Source: Peribacillus sp. FSL P2-0133
GTDB lineage: Bacteria; Bacillota; Bacilli; Bacillales; DSM-1321
DNA: 64,000 nt
Reading direction: 5' to 3'
NCBI RefSeq assembly: GCF_037975445.1
Contig: NZ_CP150254.1
Location: 167,501 to 231,500, forward strand
Position numbers and translations under genes: made by a program. The notes under the pieces are model-generated. The model did no database searches, was not told the origin of the DNA, and saw only the letters and a list, made by a program, of their open reading frames with translations. This document shows, in pieces, positions 45,390 through 55,157 of the stretch (position 1 is the stretch's first letter; each line of letters starts with the position of its first letter).

Positions 45390-46193
45390 TTGGGCAATAA
45401 ATTATCACCAACATCAAAAGCGTTTCTCGTTTTGATTTTTCTCATACTCTATGCACCGATTTTCTTTTTAGTCTTTTACTCTTTTAACAGCGGTGGAACG
45501 ATGTATGACTTTAAAGGGTTCACGATGGAGTGGTACATGGAACTGTTCCAAGATACAAGGCTGCTGATCATTGTATTGAATACACTTGTGATCGCTTTAT
45601 TATCTGCACTGATCTCAACGATCATTGGGGTGATGGGGGCGATTGGAATTCGGTCCTTTACGAGCAGTAAAGCTAAGAATACGGTATTATCATTGAATAA
45701 TGTATTGATTGTCAGTCCCGATGTGATCATCGGTGCTTCCTTCCTGATTTTATTCACAATGGCCGGGATCAAGCTTGGATTCTACTCGGTACTGTTGTCG
45801 CATATCGCCTTCAGCATCCCGATCGTAGTGCTGCTGGTTCTTCCGAAACTTCAGGAAATGAGCCCTACTTTAATTGATGCGGCCCGAGATTTAGGGGCAA
45901 GCCGGTGGGATGTATTGACGAAGGTCATCCTTCCATACATCTTACCAGGTATCTTTGCTGGTTTTTTTATGGCATTGACTTATTCACTTGATGATTTTGC
46001 AGTTACGTTCTTTGTGACCGGTAATGGCTTCTCCACTCTTTCTGTGGAAATCTATTCATTGGCCCGCCGTGGTATTTCATTGAATATCAATGCACTATCG
46101 ACACTGCTGTTCGTCGTGACACTGCTGTTGGTTGTCGTATATTACTTTATAACTCAACGTGTAAGGCAAACGGGAATGGGGGGGAAACGATGA
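45390..46193 (+). CDS. potC: spermidine/putrescine ABC permease PotC
   Basis: A 267-residue permease with six membrane helices and the EAA loop LIDAARDLGASRWDVLTKVI (about 162-182). A TTG at 45390 with CAGGGTG 6 nt upstream is the most likely start; a GTG at 45381 in the same frame overlaps that site. The 3' end overlaps potD by 4 nt (ATGA). It is the partner of PotB in the polyamine channel. Confidence 0.9.
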   Translation: MGNKLSPTSKAFLVLIFLILYAPIFFLVFYSFNSGGTMYDFKGFTMEWYMELFQDTRLLIIVLNTLVIALLSALISTIIGVMGAIGIRSFTSSKAKNTVLSLNNVLIVSPDVIIGASFLILFTMAGIKLGFYSVLLSHIAFSIPIVVLLVLPKLQEMSPTLIDAARDLGASRWDVLTKVILPYILPGIFAGFFMALTYSLDDFAVTFFVTGNGFSTLSVEIYSLARRGISLNINALSTLLFVVTLLLVVVYYFITQRVRQTGMGGKR

Positions 46194-47263
46194 AAAGGCT
46201 TGTCCAAATGTTTTTGATCATTTCCCTCGTATCCGCTTTGCTGCTATATGCGATTTCAAGATTGAATTCATCGCAAGGGTTTACGAGCAGCAATACGCTT
46301 ACCATCTATAATTGGGGCGATTACATCGATACGGATCTAATCGAACGTTTTGAAAAAGAAACAGGGATAAAGGTCATTTATGAGACGTTCGATTCGAATG
46401 AGGCCATGATGACTAAAATCGAACAAGGCGGTACGACTTATGACATTGCCATTCCGTCTGAGTATATGATCGATAAGATGCGGCAAGAAGACTTGCTGAT
46501 TCCCTTGGATCATTCCAAGCTTCCGAATTTGAAAAATATCGATGAGCGATTCATCGATCTGCCATTCGATCCGGAGAATAAATATTCCGTCCCTTATTTC
46601 TGGGGAACGGTTGGAATTGTTTACAATTCCAAGATGCTCGGTGGCAAAGAAATAACGGCCTGGGCGGATTTATGGGATAAAGATTTAAAAAATGAAATCC
46701 TTTTGACGGATGGGGCAAGAGAAGTGATGGGTATGGGTCTCAACTCTTTGAATTATTCATTGAATGATATAGATGAAGAACACCTTCAAGAGGCAAAATC
46801 CAAGCTTGATGCCCTCACCCCGAATATTAAAGCGATAGTAGGAGATGAAAGCCGCATGCTATTGGAAGCCCAGGAAGCGGCGATTGGCCTTGTTTGGTCG
46901 GGAGTTGCTTCTGAAATCATGGCTGAAAATGAAGATCTCGAATACGTTGTTCCAAAAGAGGGGTCCAATTTATGGTTTGATAATATGGTCATACCGAAGA
47001 CAACCAAAAATGTCGATGCGGCTCACCAGTTCATCAACTTCATGCTGGACCCGAAAGTTGCGGCACAGAATGCTGAATATGTAAGTTACTCGACACCTAA
47101 TAAAGAAGCACTGAAATATATGCCTGAAGAAGTGGTGAAGGATGAACGTTTCTATCCATCACCGGAACTGACAAAGAAACTCGAAGTGTACGAAAACCTC
47201 GGGAAGAAAAACTTGGCCCATTACAACGAACTCTTCCTTGAATTCAAGATGCATCGTAAATAA
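46190..47263 (+). CDS. potD: spermidine/putrescine-binding protein PotD
   Basis: A 357-residue extracytoplasmic solute-binding protein. The N-terminal hydrophobic stretch (VQMFLIISLVSALLLYAI, about 5-22) is not followed by a lipobox Cys, so the protein is probably membrane-tethered by an uncleaved helix rather than a lipid. The mature part starts LTIYNWGDYIDTDLIERFEK, the typical PotD/F opening, with AIPSEYMI and LVWSGVASEI further on. GGGGGG lies upstream of the ATG. It is the last gene of the operon before a bidirectional terminator. Confidence 0.92.
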   Translation: MKRLVQMFLIISLVSALLLYAISRLNSSQGFTSSNTLTIYNWGDYIDTDLIERFEKETGIKVIYETFDSNEAMMTKIEQGGTTYDIAIPSEYMIDKMRQEDLLIPLDHSKLPNLKNIDERFIDLPFDPENKYSVPYFWGTVGIVYNSKMLGGKEITAWADLWDKDLKNEILLTDGAREVMGMGLNSLNYSLNDIDEEHLQEAKSKLDALTPNIKAIVGDESRMLLEAQEAAIGLVWSGVASEIMAENEDLEYVVPKEGSNLWFDNMVIPKTTKNVDAAHQFINFMLDPKVAAQNAEYVSYSTPNKEALKYMPEEVVKDERFYPSPELTKKLEVYENLGKKNLAHYNELFLEFKMHRK

Positions 47264-47269
47264 CACATA

Positions 47270-47314
47270 AAAAAAGCATGGTGTAGGAATTCCCTCCGTA
47301 CACCATGCTTTTTT
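47270..47314. terminator. bidirectional terminator after potD
   Basis: AAAAAAGCATGGTGTA/TACACCATGCTTTTTT, a 16-bp stem flanked by A and T runs. Confidence 0.88.
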
Positions 47315-47550
47315 GTTTCTATTTTTTTGCACTCGGTTACCTATATATCAAAGTCGATATAACGGTATAATTTTTTTTTGTAATGATCAACCAAATCTCA
47401 ATGTAAATTGGTAGCAGAATGAAATACTCTAAAATATCTGTAGGGATATATGTATGTTAGTATAATGATGGGTTAGTGCATATTAAGGAATCTTAAGGAT
47501 TAATTAATATTTCTAAGCTATCATTATAGAAAAATTAAGGGAGAGTATTC

Positions 47551-48441
47551 ATGAAACTATTAAGAAGCACGAAGGCATATATTTGGGCAGGGAGCATTTT
47601 AATCATTGCCGGGATCATGGTATTTGCGATGATCTCGTCCACGGATAAGACAATGGCGAGCATCGATGGCGAGAAAATCAGTAAGGATGAGCTGTATGAC
47701 GCGCTTGTTGCGGGGTACGGAGCAGACACTTTAGACCTGTTAGTTACGAATAAATTGGTTGAATTGGAAGCGGAAAAAGCGGGAATTAAAATAAAGGATG
47801 AAGAAATCCAGAAAGAAATCGATACTATGGTTGAGTCCTATGGTGATGAAAAGTCGTTAAAAGAGCAATTGGAAGCAAGCGGTTCTTCCATGGAGGCCTT
47901 AAAAAAGGACATCGTGGTTTATCTGCAAACGAAAAAACTGGTCGAACCGAGAATTACCGTGACGGACGATGAAATCAGTACGTATTTTGAAGATAATAAA
48001 GAAACATTTGATCAAGCTGAACAAGTGGAAGCTAGTCATATTTTAGTCGAAGACGAAAAAACGGCTAAAAAAGTTGCAAAAGAAATTGCAGAAGGCGGTG
48101 ATTTCGCTAAATTGGCAGCTGAATATTCCACTGATACACAAACGGCGGATAACGGCGGAAGCCTGGGGTATTTTGGGAAAGGTGATATGGTGGGAGAGTT
48201 TGAAGATGTCGCCTTTGATCTTGATATAAATAAAGTCAGTGACCCAGTCAAATCCGATTATGGGTACCATATCATAAAAGTAACCGGTAAGAAGGAAGCA
48301 AAAAAGGCTAATTTAGAAGACAGTAAAGATGTAATTAAAGAAACGCTTCTTTCTGAAAAATTACAAGAGGAATATCCAGTTTGGTTGGCTGAAGTGAAAA
48401 AAGACCATGAGATAACGAATAAATTAGAGGGTTCTAACTAA
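47551..48441 (+). CDS. prsA: PrsA-like parvulin peptidyl-prolyl isomerase
   Basis: A 296-residue foldase of the PrsA family for secreted proteins outside the membrane. The N-terminal helix (about 9-28, AYIWAGSILIIAGIMVFAMI) has no Cys behind it, so unlike classic PrsA this protein lacks a lipobox and would be held by an uncleaved signal anchor. A SurA-like arm region (about 35-140) precedes the parvulin domain (about 155-250) with ASHILVEDE, FAKLAAEYSTD, NGGSLGYFGKG and YGYHIIKVT. GGGAGAG precedes the ATG. It is monocistronic. Confidence 0.88.
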   Translation: MKLLRSTKAYIWAGSILIIAGIMVFAMISSTDKTMASIDGEKISKDELYDALVAGYGADTLDLLVTNKLVELEAEKAGIKIKDEEIQKEIDTMVESYGDEKSLKEQLEASGSSMEALKKDIVVYLQTKKLVEPRITVTDDEISTYFEDNKETFDQAEQVEASHILVEDEKTAKKVAKEIAEGGDFAKLAAEYSTDTQTADNGGSLGYFGKGDMVGEFEDVAFDLDINKVSDPVKSDYGYHIIKVTGKKEAKKANLEDSKDVIKETLLSEKLQEEYPVWLAEVKKDHEITNKLEGSN

Positions 48442-48472
48442 GATCATCGTGTGAGATGATATATGGAAAAAC

Positions 48473-48505
48473 AAAAGCTGGGGCATCGTGCCCCAGCTTT
48501 TTTTA
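48473..48505. terminator. terminator between prsA and the YtxH-like gene
   Basis: AAAAGCTGGGGCA/TGCCCCAGCTTTT with a 3-nt loop and T-run; it serves the convergent genes. Confidence 0.85.
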
Positions 48506-48509
48506 TATA

Positions 48510-49034
48510 TTAAAAGTTGGATGAAATGGATTTTTGATTGGATAATCCTGATTTTTTAACGATTTCATCACTCTCTTTTTCATTTTTATCATTATCGGCT
48601 TTCAATGATTGTGATGGTGTTTCTTTCAGCTGTTTACCGGCAACGACCACTTTTGAACTGATGTCTTTCAATTCACTTGTTGCATCTTTAGCTGTACCAA
48701 GGGCATCAGTGGAGATATCCTTTACTTCGGATACTTTACCCACCACGTCTTCATTAACGGTTTCATATAGTGTTTCAACGTCATTGATTGCCTCTTTAAT
48801 CGTCTCCGTTGCCCCTTTGACTCCTGATACCATCTGTTCCTTCATTTCTCCGGGATTTTCCTTGACCTGTTCAATCATATTCATGGAGTTGTCTTTTAAA
48901 AGGACGGCTGAACGCTTTACTTTATTTCTTGTATTGGAGTCAAGCAAGGTCAACGCACCACCAACAAGCCCCCCAATTAGAATCCCTTTTAAGAGTTTGC
49001 TATTCGGTTGAGTTTCGATAGTCGATTGAGTCAT
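48510..49034 (-). CDS. YtxH domain protein
   Basis: A 174-residue protein with an N-terminal hydrophobic helix (KLLKGILIGGLVGGALTLLD, about 13-32) followed by a long amphipathic, charged helix (about 40-150), the usual YtxH/gas-vesicle-like arrangement. The C-terminus is rich in K, S and D. Such proteins are often membrane-associated and stress-induced. AAAGGAGG lies 8 nt before the ATG. Molecular role unknown. Confidence 0.78.
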   Translation of the reverse strand: MTQSTIETQPNSKLLKGILIGGLVGGALTLLDSNTRNKVKRSAVLLKDNSMNMIEQVKENPGEMKEQMVSGVKGATETIKEAINDVETLYETVNEDVVGKVSEVKDISTDALGTAKDATSELKDISSKVVVAGKQLKETPSQSLKADNDKNEKESDEIVKKSGLSNQKSISSNF

Positions 49035-49200
49035 TTATATTTCCTCCTTTAGAATAGTAGATTGTTTGCTTACTTTTGGTTTTCCCTTATTTACCATAAG
49101 TTAAACTGGAAATAATAAACTATGATGGGATTGACATAATAAATAAAACAATAGTAATCTACATATAGTTAAATGACTGAACTACTTTTCGAGAGGTGCA

Positions 49201-49668
49201 ATGATGACTAATGACAAAGTTTCTGGATTGATTGATCGATATATGAGGGTATCCTTCTATGTCAATAAGATGGGTGAGCTTTTAATAAAAGACCAGATTT
49301 GTGATGTGCTGACGAACGAACAATACTATACTTTACGGTTCATTCAACAACAGCGGTTGTGTACATCGACGGAAATCAGTGATGCCTTTTATATTAATAA
49401 GAGTGCCGTCACTTCCAACATCAACAGGCTGGAAGGCAAAGGATTGATAGAACGGGAACAGGACCTGGTTGACCGAAGGGTCTTTCACTTGAAGCTTTCC
49501 AAAGAGGGGGAAGCATTGTTACATGAAACGGAAAGTAAGATTCATAAATTGGTAGAGAGCATCATGACGAAATTCGATTATGAAGAGATTGTTAGATTCC
49601 TTGATACATATGAGAAGCTTTCACAAATTTTCATTCAAATGAAAAATGAGGAATTGGAGGAAATATAA
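49201..49668 (+). CDS. MarR-family transcriptional regulator
   Basis: A 155-residue winged-helix regulator (about 30-135) with the pattern LTNEQYYTLRFIQQQRLCTS, INKSAVTSNINRLEGKGLIE and REQDLVDRRVFHLKLSKEGE. GAGAGGTG precedes the two start ATGs at 49201/49204. It directly abuts the MMPL transporter gene (the next ATG follows its stop), matching the B. subtilis ydgG-ydgH pair, so it most likely represses the exporter. Confidence 0.9.
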   Translation: MMTNDKVSGLIDRYMRVSFYVNKMGELLIKDQICDVLTNEQYYTLRFIQQQRLCTSTEISDAFYINKSAVTSNINRLEGKGLIEREQDLVDRRVFHLKLSKEGEALLHETESKIHKLVESIMTKFDYEEIVRFLDTYEKLSQIFIQMKNEELEEI

Positions 49669-52600
49669 ATGAGGGGAATCATAAAGGGAAGATGGCTGGT
49701 CATTATCGTTTGGGTTGCAATTACAGCAGGATTATTGTTTGCGGCACCGAATATGGCGGAACTTGTCCGGAATAAGGGACAGCTGGATGTACCGGCAGAG
49801 TATTCCTCCGGGATGGCCAATGAGCTAATGAAAGAGATCCAGGACAAGGATGAGTCACAAGTGGCTCTCGTATTCCATGGTGATAAGAAGTTGTCTTCCT
49901 CGGAATTGAAAGAGATTGAGATAGCGATCCAAAAGCTTGAAAAGAATAAAGCAGAGCTTGGCATCAAAGAGGTTATGACCCATTTTAAAGAGCCCTCGCT
50001 AAAAGGCCAGTTGGTCTCGGAGAATGAATCAACAGTTTTGACTTCCATCACGATGGTCAAGGGGGACCGAGAAGCTAAGGACGTGATCGATGCCCTTTAT
50101 AAAGAGTTGGAACAAGTGGACGTCGAGCATTATTACACAAGTAGCTGGATGATCGATGAGGATCTTAATGCCAATTCCCAAGAGGGGCTGAAGAAAACTG
50201 AAGGCATCACGGTTGTCTTCATTCTGGCTGTATTGCTGATAGTCTTCCGTTCAGTGGTGACACCGATCATTCCATTAGTAACAGTCGGTTTCACTTATTT
50301 ATGTTCACAGTCCATCGTCTCATTCCTGGTGGATAAATGGGACTTTCCGATTTCGTCTTACACCCAAATATTCCTGGTAGGTATTTTATTTGGAATCGGG
50401 ACTGATTATTGCATCCTGCTTCTTAGTCGTTTCAAGGAGGAGCTATCGTCACAGGAGTCCTTGACTGAAGCGATCGTGGAGACATACCGAACCGCCGGTA
50501 AGACTGTCTTCTTCAGTGGGCTGACCGTAATGATTGGCTTTGCGGCAATCGGTTTTTCTACTTTTAAGCTCTATCAATCTGCGGCGGCTGTTGCAATAGG
50601 GGTTTTCATTTTAATGATCGCCCTTTATACGATCGTTCCATTTTTCATGGCGGTTCTTGGCAAGAAGCTATTTTGGCCGGCAAAAGGGAAGCTTGAGCAT
50701 AGTGAAAGTAAACTATGGGGAATTCTGGGTAACTTCTCCTTGAACCGCCCATTGTTGGCGCTTATAATCGTTGCAATCGTCTGTGTTCCCTTTTTGTTTA
50801 TGTATGATGGGAAGATTTCATATAACTCCCTTGAAGAAGCGGGTGATGATGTTCCTTCCATCATGGCATTTAATATCATTTCCGATGAATTCGGGCCAGG
50901 ACAATCCATGCCAACACAGATTGTCATAAAAAATGACGAACGCATGGATTCGGAGGATTACGTCGCACTTGCTGAAAAAATCAGCCAGGAAGTCGTCAAG
51001 GTGGATGAAGTCGATGTAGTTCGTTCCATGACCCGCCCGACAGGTGAACCCATTAAGGACTTATTTGTCGCGAACCAAGCCAAAACTTTGGAAAAGGGAA
51101 TCGGGGAAGGAAATGAAGGCATTAAACAAATCAGTGATGGATTAAAAACGGCAGGCAGTGAGCTTTCCGATTCAGGACCGCGCTTGAAGCAAGCGACGGA
51201 CGGTATAGGAGGTCTCATATCCGGCACCAATGAATTGAAGAGCGGCGTAGGTCAGGTAGAGAAGGCGTTAACAAGCATTGAAGCAGGCATTCGCGATGGG
51301 TCTTCAGGGACTGGGGACATAAAAAACGGACTGATTGAGGTCAAGGCAAACTTGGAGAAGCTCGCCGCCGGAAGCGGACAGCTCCTCGAAGGCTATAAAC
51401 AATCAGCCAATGGGTTAAGTGAGCTCACAGGGGGATACAAAGAGATTCAAACTAACCTTACGGGCGTATCACAAAGCCTTGCTGGTTTAAATCCTTCCTT
51501 TGAGCAAATGGAAGCCACACATCCAGAATTACAGGCTGATCAGTCCTATCAAACGATCAAGCAAACGGTGCAAGGGGCACAGGGTGGCTTGGAGCCCATG
51601 GCAGCAGGCCTATCCGAGCTCAATAGGAATCTTGGTTCAGTGTCCGGCGGTTTGAATACGGCGAATCAAAATATGGCAGAGATCGTAAAGGGTCAAACTT
51701 CTCTTGGGGAGGGCCTGAACCAATTGATTTCAGGTGTTGACACTTTACAAAAAGGTTTAAGCACGATGGCCAATGGTCAGGGGGAAGTCATAAATAACTT
51801 GTCAGGATTTAAAGGAGGCCTTACCAGCTTAAGTAATGGGCAGCAAGAGCTCCTAAATGGTTTTTCAAGCCTCGGCGGGCAACTTACCGATTTGACAGAT
51901 GGCTTAAATGAAAGTGCTGATGGTTTGAATGAAGTCCATGATGGACTATCGTCCGCACAGGGTTATTTATCAGGGCTGGCAAAAACGGATAAAACGGTAA
52001 CAGGCATGTACATTCCCAAAGAAGTAGTGGAAAGCGAAGAATTCGGGGAAGCATTGAACGCGTATTTATCTGAAGATGGTAAAATCATGACCATGGATGT
52101 GGTATTCAAGGCAAATCCATATTCCAATGAAGCAATCGAGCAAATCGATTCGATTGAGGCAGCCGTTGAAAGAGTAACGAAAGATACAAAGCTTGAAAAT
52201 GCGCAGGTGGCGATAGGGGGAATCACAAGTACACATCATGACTTGGGCATGATGTCTGAGGAGGATTTCTCGCGGACGGTCATTTTGATGCTGTCGGGTA
52301 TCGCAATCATTCTCTTTTTCATGCTGCGATCCTTGGTCATGCCGGTCTATTTGATTGTGTCGCTCGTTTTGACTTATTATACAGCGGCAGCCATTACAGA
52401 GTTGATTTTTGTTAATATTCTCGGTTATGCCGGCATCGGCTGGGCAGTTCCTTTCTTTGCTTTCGTCATCTTGATTGCTCTTGGCATTGACTATAGCATT
52501 TTCTTGATGGATCGCTTTAACGAGTGGAAAGATAAACCGGTCAAGGAAGCTATGTTACTGTCCATGAGAAAAATGGGAACGGTGATCATCTCAGCGGCTG

Positions 52601-52785
52601 TCATTCTGGGTGGAACCTTTGCTGCCATGATGCCAGCAGGAGTTTTATCGCTCTTGGAGATAGCCACTTTAATTTTGGTGGGGCTTGCTTTATATGCGTT
52701 TGTCATATTGCCATTGTTTATTCCTGTTATGGTTGCGACATTTGGAAATGCGAATTGGTGGCCGTTTTTGAAGAATAAGGAATAA
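49669..52785 (+). CDS. MMPL-family (RND-type) exporter, YdgH-like
   Basis: A 1,038-residue RND-type exporter. Each half has a membrane module (helices at about 8-28, 180-330 and 360-385; then about 850-1020). The first carries GIGTDYCILLLSRFKEE and the second ALGIDYSIFLMDRFNEW, the Asp-Tyr proton-relay motifs. Between them lies a large outer domain with repeated L-x2-G-type units (SGTNELKSGVGQVEKALTSI, GLSTMANGQGEVINNLSGFK, about 480-775) like YhgE/Pip proteins, predicted as long helical hairpins. B. subtilis YdgH is similar in layout and likewise follows a MarR gene. Substrate unknown; lipids or antimicrobials are plausible. Confidence 0.88.
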   Translation: MRGIIKGRWLVIIVWVAITAGLLFAAPNMAELVRNKGQLDVPAEYSSGMANELMKEIQDKDESQVALVFHGDKKLSSSELKEIEIAIQKLEKNKAELGIKEVMTHFKEPSLKGQLVSENESTVLTSITMVKGDREAKDVIDALYKELEQVDVEHYYTSSWMIDEDLNANSQEGLKKTEGITVVFILAVLLIVFRSVVTPIIPLVTVGFTYLCSQSIVSFLVDKWDFPISSYTQIFLVGILFGIGTDYCILLLSRFKEELSSQESLTEAIVETYRTAGKTVFFSGLTVMIGFAAIGFSTFKLYQSAAAVAIGVFILMIALYTIVPFFMAVLGKKLFWPAKGKLEHSESKLWGILGNFSLNRPLLALIIVAIVCVPFLFMYDGKISYNSLEEAGDDVPSIMAFNIISDEFGPGQSMPTQIVIKNDERMDSEDYVALAEKISQEVVKVDEVDVVRSMTRPTGEPIKDLFVANQAKTLEKGIGEGNEGIKQISDGLKTAGSELSDSGPRLKQATDGIGGLISGTNELKSGVGQVEKALTSIEAGIRDGSSGTGDIKNGLIEVKANLEKLAAGSGQLLEGYKQSANGLSELTGGYKEIQTNLTGVSQSLAGLNPSFEQMEATHPELQADQSYQTIKQTVQGAQGGLEPMAAGLSELNRNLGSVSGGLNTANQNMAEIVKGQTSLGEGLNQLISGVDTLQKGLSTMANGQGEVINNLSGFKGGLTSLSNGQQELLNGFSSLGGQLTDLTDGLNESADGLNEVHDGLSSAQGYLSGLAKTDKTVTGMYIPKEVVESEEFGEALNAYLSEDGKIMTMDVVFKANPYSNEAIEQIDSIEAAVERVTKDTKLENAQVAIGGITSTHHDLGMMSEEDFSRTVILMLSGIAIILFFMLRSLVMPVYLIVSLVLTYYTAAAITELIFVNILGYAGIGWAVPFFAFVILIALGIDYSIFLMDRFNEWKDKPVKEAMLLSMRKMGTVIISAAVILGGTFAAMMPAGVLSLLEIATLILVGLALYAFVILPLFIPVMVATFGNANWWPFLKNKE

Positions 52786-52805
52786 AGGGAAGTAACCATT
52801 GAATA

Positions 52806-52837
52806 AAAGAAGGCATCCGAATGGATGCCTTCTTTTA
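52806..52837. terminator. bidirectional terminator
   Basis: AAAGAAGGCATCC/GGATGCCTTCTTT with a 4-nt loop. Confidence 0.82.
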
Positions 52838-52894
52838 TATGACTGCTTCACGATGAACATAAAAGCTTATGTATTCCTTTTTTGCTATATCGAT

Positions 52895-53617
52895 TCATAA
52901 TTGGGGGATTCTTGTTTTATATTTCGCGATGATCTTTTGATTGTGTTCATCTGCCCCTTCGATATTACTGCTCAGGAATACGGGAGGGGTCTCCCCTGAT
53001 TCAATAATCGTTTGGATGACTTGCGTGAAAATCATATTGAGGAGAACGGCCCCGATCACGGTCGATCCAGAACCAAAAGATATATTATTTGATTTCAGTA
53101 ATGTGTCACCTTTGGCAATATGATTGTCTATGACCAAATCAACGACATCGTGGAGATAATGCTTCTGTTTATGCCGTGAAGGACAACTTTTTGCATACTC
53201 CGGTGATGTTAGTCCAATGACGAAGGCCCCTTTTTCTTTTGCGATAGTGGCGACATCTATGGGAACGGGATTTACGCCGGATGATGAAATGACGATACAG
53301 ACATCACCAGAACGGATATCCTCATCATGCATGAATTTCTCTGATAGGTCATTTTGCCGTTCAAGTTGGGATGACCTTGAAGCTCCCTTAAAAAGCATCA
53401 AATCTTCAACGAAAATAGGACGAATTGCGGCTAACCCACCTGCCCGGTAGAATACCTCTTCGGTCAAAATATGAGAGTGTCCGCTTCCGAATAGATGGAT
53501 GATTCCATCCGACATCACCGCTTTTGAGATATGGTCGACGGATTCCTTAATTGATTGCTTTTCCTGTTCTCCCACAATTGTGAGTAAAGCCTGCACTTCT
53601 TCAAAGTATGAGTTCAT
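52895..53617 (-). CDS. SIS-domain sugar-phosphate protein (UPF0309-like)
   Basis: A 240-residue protein with one SIS (sugar isomerase) fold (about 30-200). It has IHLFGSGHSHILTEEVFYRA, VVISSSG-type CIVISSSGVNPVPIDVATIA and GSGSTVIGAVLLNMIF. It resembles the UPF0309 group. It is the last of four minus-strand genes with nagA, nagB and nagR, so an N-acetylglucosamine or N-acetylmuramic acid phosphate is the probable ligand. GGAGGG precedes the ATG. A gap of 67 nt separates it from nagR. Enzymatic activity is not assured. Confidence 0.8.
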   Translation of the reverse strand: MNSYFEEVQALLTIVGEQEKQSIKESVDHISKAVMSDGIIHLFGSGHSHILTEEVFYRAGGLAAIRPIFVEDLMLFKGASRSSQLERQNDLSEKFMHDEDIRSGDVCIVISSSGVNPVPIDVATIAKEKGAFVIGLTSPEYAKSCPSRHKQKHYLHDVVDLVIDNHIAKGDTLLKSNNISFGSGSTVIGAVLLNMIFTQVIQTIIESGETPPVFLSSNIEGADEHNQKIIAKYKTRIPQL

Positions 53618-53684
53618 ATTTGTGACACCCTCCGATTACCTTTGGCAATTAAAAGACTTTAGTGATGAAAATATATATTCAATT

Positions 53685-54407
53685 TTATCTGCTTATAGTG
53701 ATAGTGAATTTATACCTGTCCGCACGATATGCCGATTTAACATATTCAAGGGGAGTTCCATCCATTAGGAACGTATGCCTTTGAATGAATAATATGGGTG
53801 AGTGCTTTGGAATCGCTAAATGGGTGACTTCTAATTCAGAAGCAATCGATGATTCCAACGTTTGTGTAGCATAGTCTATTTTAAGTTTAACGTAATTCTC
53901 GACATATTGGTAAAGAGAGAGGTTAATGATCTCTTCCGTTAATCCTTTAATTAAATTGGCAGACATGTACACGGTCTCGAGAGCCATTGGAACATCATCA
54001 GCCAACCGAATGCGTTTTATTTCATAAACGGGAGCATAAAGGGAAATGTGCAATTCACTGGCAATCTTCTTATCAGCCGGAATGATTTCAAAGCTCAGCA
54101 GCTTACTGCTTGGATTTAATCCCCTGGCTTTCATGTCCTCGGTGAAGCTGGTCAACCCATTGAGCTGCTGCTCCAATTTCTTATCGGCGACAAAGGTTCC
54201 TCTTCCCTTTTGACGGTATAAGTATCCGTCATTCACCAAATTATTTATGGCTTGCCGGACGGTCATTCGGCTAATTTCGAATTGCTCAGCATATTCACGT
54301 TCAGATGGAAGGGCATTGTGCGCTTGGAACTCACCGTTTTCTATTTGTCTTTTTATTTGTTCTTCGATTTGAAAATAAATCGGAAGAGGTGAGTTTTTAT
54401 CAATCAT
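53685..54407 (-). CDS. nagR: GntR/HutC-family repressor NagR
   Basis: A 240-residue regulator with an N-terminal winged helix (PLPIYFQIEEQIKRQIENGE, LPSEREYAEQFEISRMTVRQ; about 8-75) and a C-terminal UTRA effector domain (about 95-235). It matches B. subtilis NagR (YvoA), which binds GlcN6P or GlcNAc6P and releases nag operators. Two fitting operators lie between nagA and the PTS gene. AAAGGAGCG precedes the ATG. It overlaps no neighbour and follows nagB by 15 nt. Confidence 0.92.
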   Translation of the reverse strand: MIDKNSPLPIYFQIEEQIKRQIENGEFQAHNALPSEREYAEQFEISRMTVRQAINNLVNDGYLYRQKGRGTFVADKKLEQQLNGLTSFTEDMKARGLNPSSKLLSFEIIPADKKIASELHISLYAPVYEIKRIRLADDVPMALETVYMSANLIKGLTEEIINLSLYQYVENYVKLKIDYATQTLESSIASELEVTHLAIPKHSPILFIQRHTFLMDGTPLEYVKSAYRADRYKFTITISR

Positions 54408-54422
54408 CGACTTTCGCTCCTT

Positions 54423-55157
54423 TTAGGGTATTATCACTCCGGATAACGCTTTTTGGTCTGCGATAATTGTAACACTATTATGTTTTTTTAGGATAGATGC
54501 AGGGAATTCCTCGGAAATGTCACCGTGTATCAATTTCTTCAAGGTTTCGGCTTTTTCTTCACCAGATATCAGCAGCAGAATTTCTTTGCTTTTCATGATT
54601 GTTGAAATGCCCATCGTAACGGCATGTGTAGGAACTTCGTCTATGGAATCGAAATAACGTGCATTCGCTTGGCGAGTTGAATCTTCAAGTGTCACGACAT
54701 GTGTACCCGATGTAAATGAAGTTCCAGGTTCATTAAAACCAATATGGCCATTTTGGCCAATACCAAGTATCTGAAGATCGATCCCTCCCACGGAATCAAT
54801 CATTTCGTCATACCGTTTACATTCCCCGTTGGTATCATCGGCCGTGCCATTTGGTAGGTGAGTACGCTCTTTATTTATATCGATGTGAGTGAATAAGGAG
54901 TCATTCATATAATAATGGTAACTGTTTGGATCATTTGGTTTTAAGCCGATATACTCATCAAGATTAAAAGATGTTACATTTTCATAAGAAGTTTGGTTAT
55001 TCACGTGATCTTCAATCAAATTATCATACATTCCTTTTGGGGTGCCGCCTGTAGCAAGGCCCAATTTGATATTTGGATTCCCTTTGACTTTTCCGATCAC
55101 AATTTCTGCAGCTGTCCGGCTCATTTCCATGTAGTCCTGCACCTTTATGATTTTCAT
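54423..55157 (-). CDS. nagB: glucosamine-6-phosphate deaminase
   Basis: A 244-residue enzyme that converts GlcN6P to fructose-6-phosphate and ammonia. Family motifs are LGLATGGTPKGMYDNL (about 32-47), FNLDEYIGL, GIGQNGHIGFNEPGT (catalytic Asp/His region) and THAVTMGISTI. The ATG shares one base with the nagA stop (TAATG), so translation is coupled. It balances GlmS: NagB breaks down what GlmS makes. Confidence 0.96.
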   Translation of the reverse strand: MKIIKVQDYMEMSRTAAEIVIGKVKGNPNIKLGLATGGTPKGMYDNLIEDHVNNQTSYENVTSFNLDEYIGLKPNDPNSYHYYMNDSLFTHIDINKERTHLPNGTADDTNGECKRYDEMIDSVGGIDLQILGIGQNGHIGFNEPGTSFTSGTHVVTLEDSTRQANARYFDSIDEVPTHAVTMGISTIMKSKEILLLISGEEKAETLKKLIHGDISEEFPASILKKHNSVTIIADQKALSGVIIP

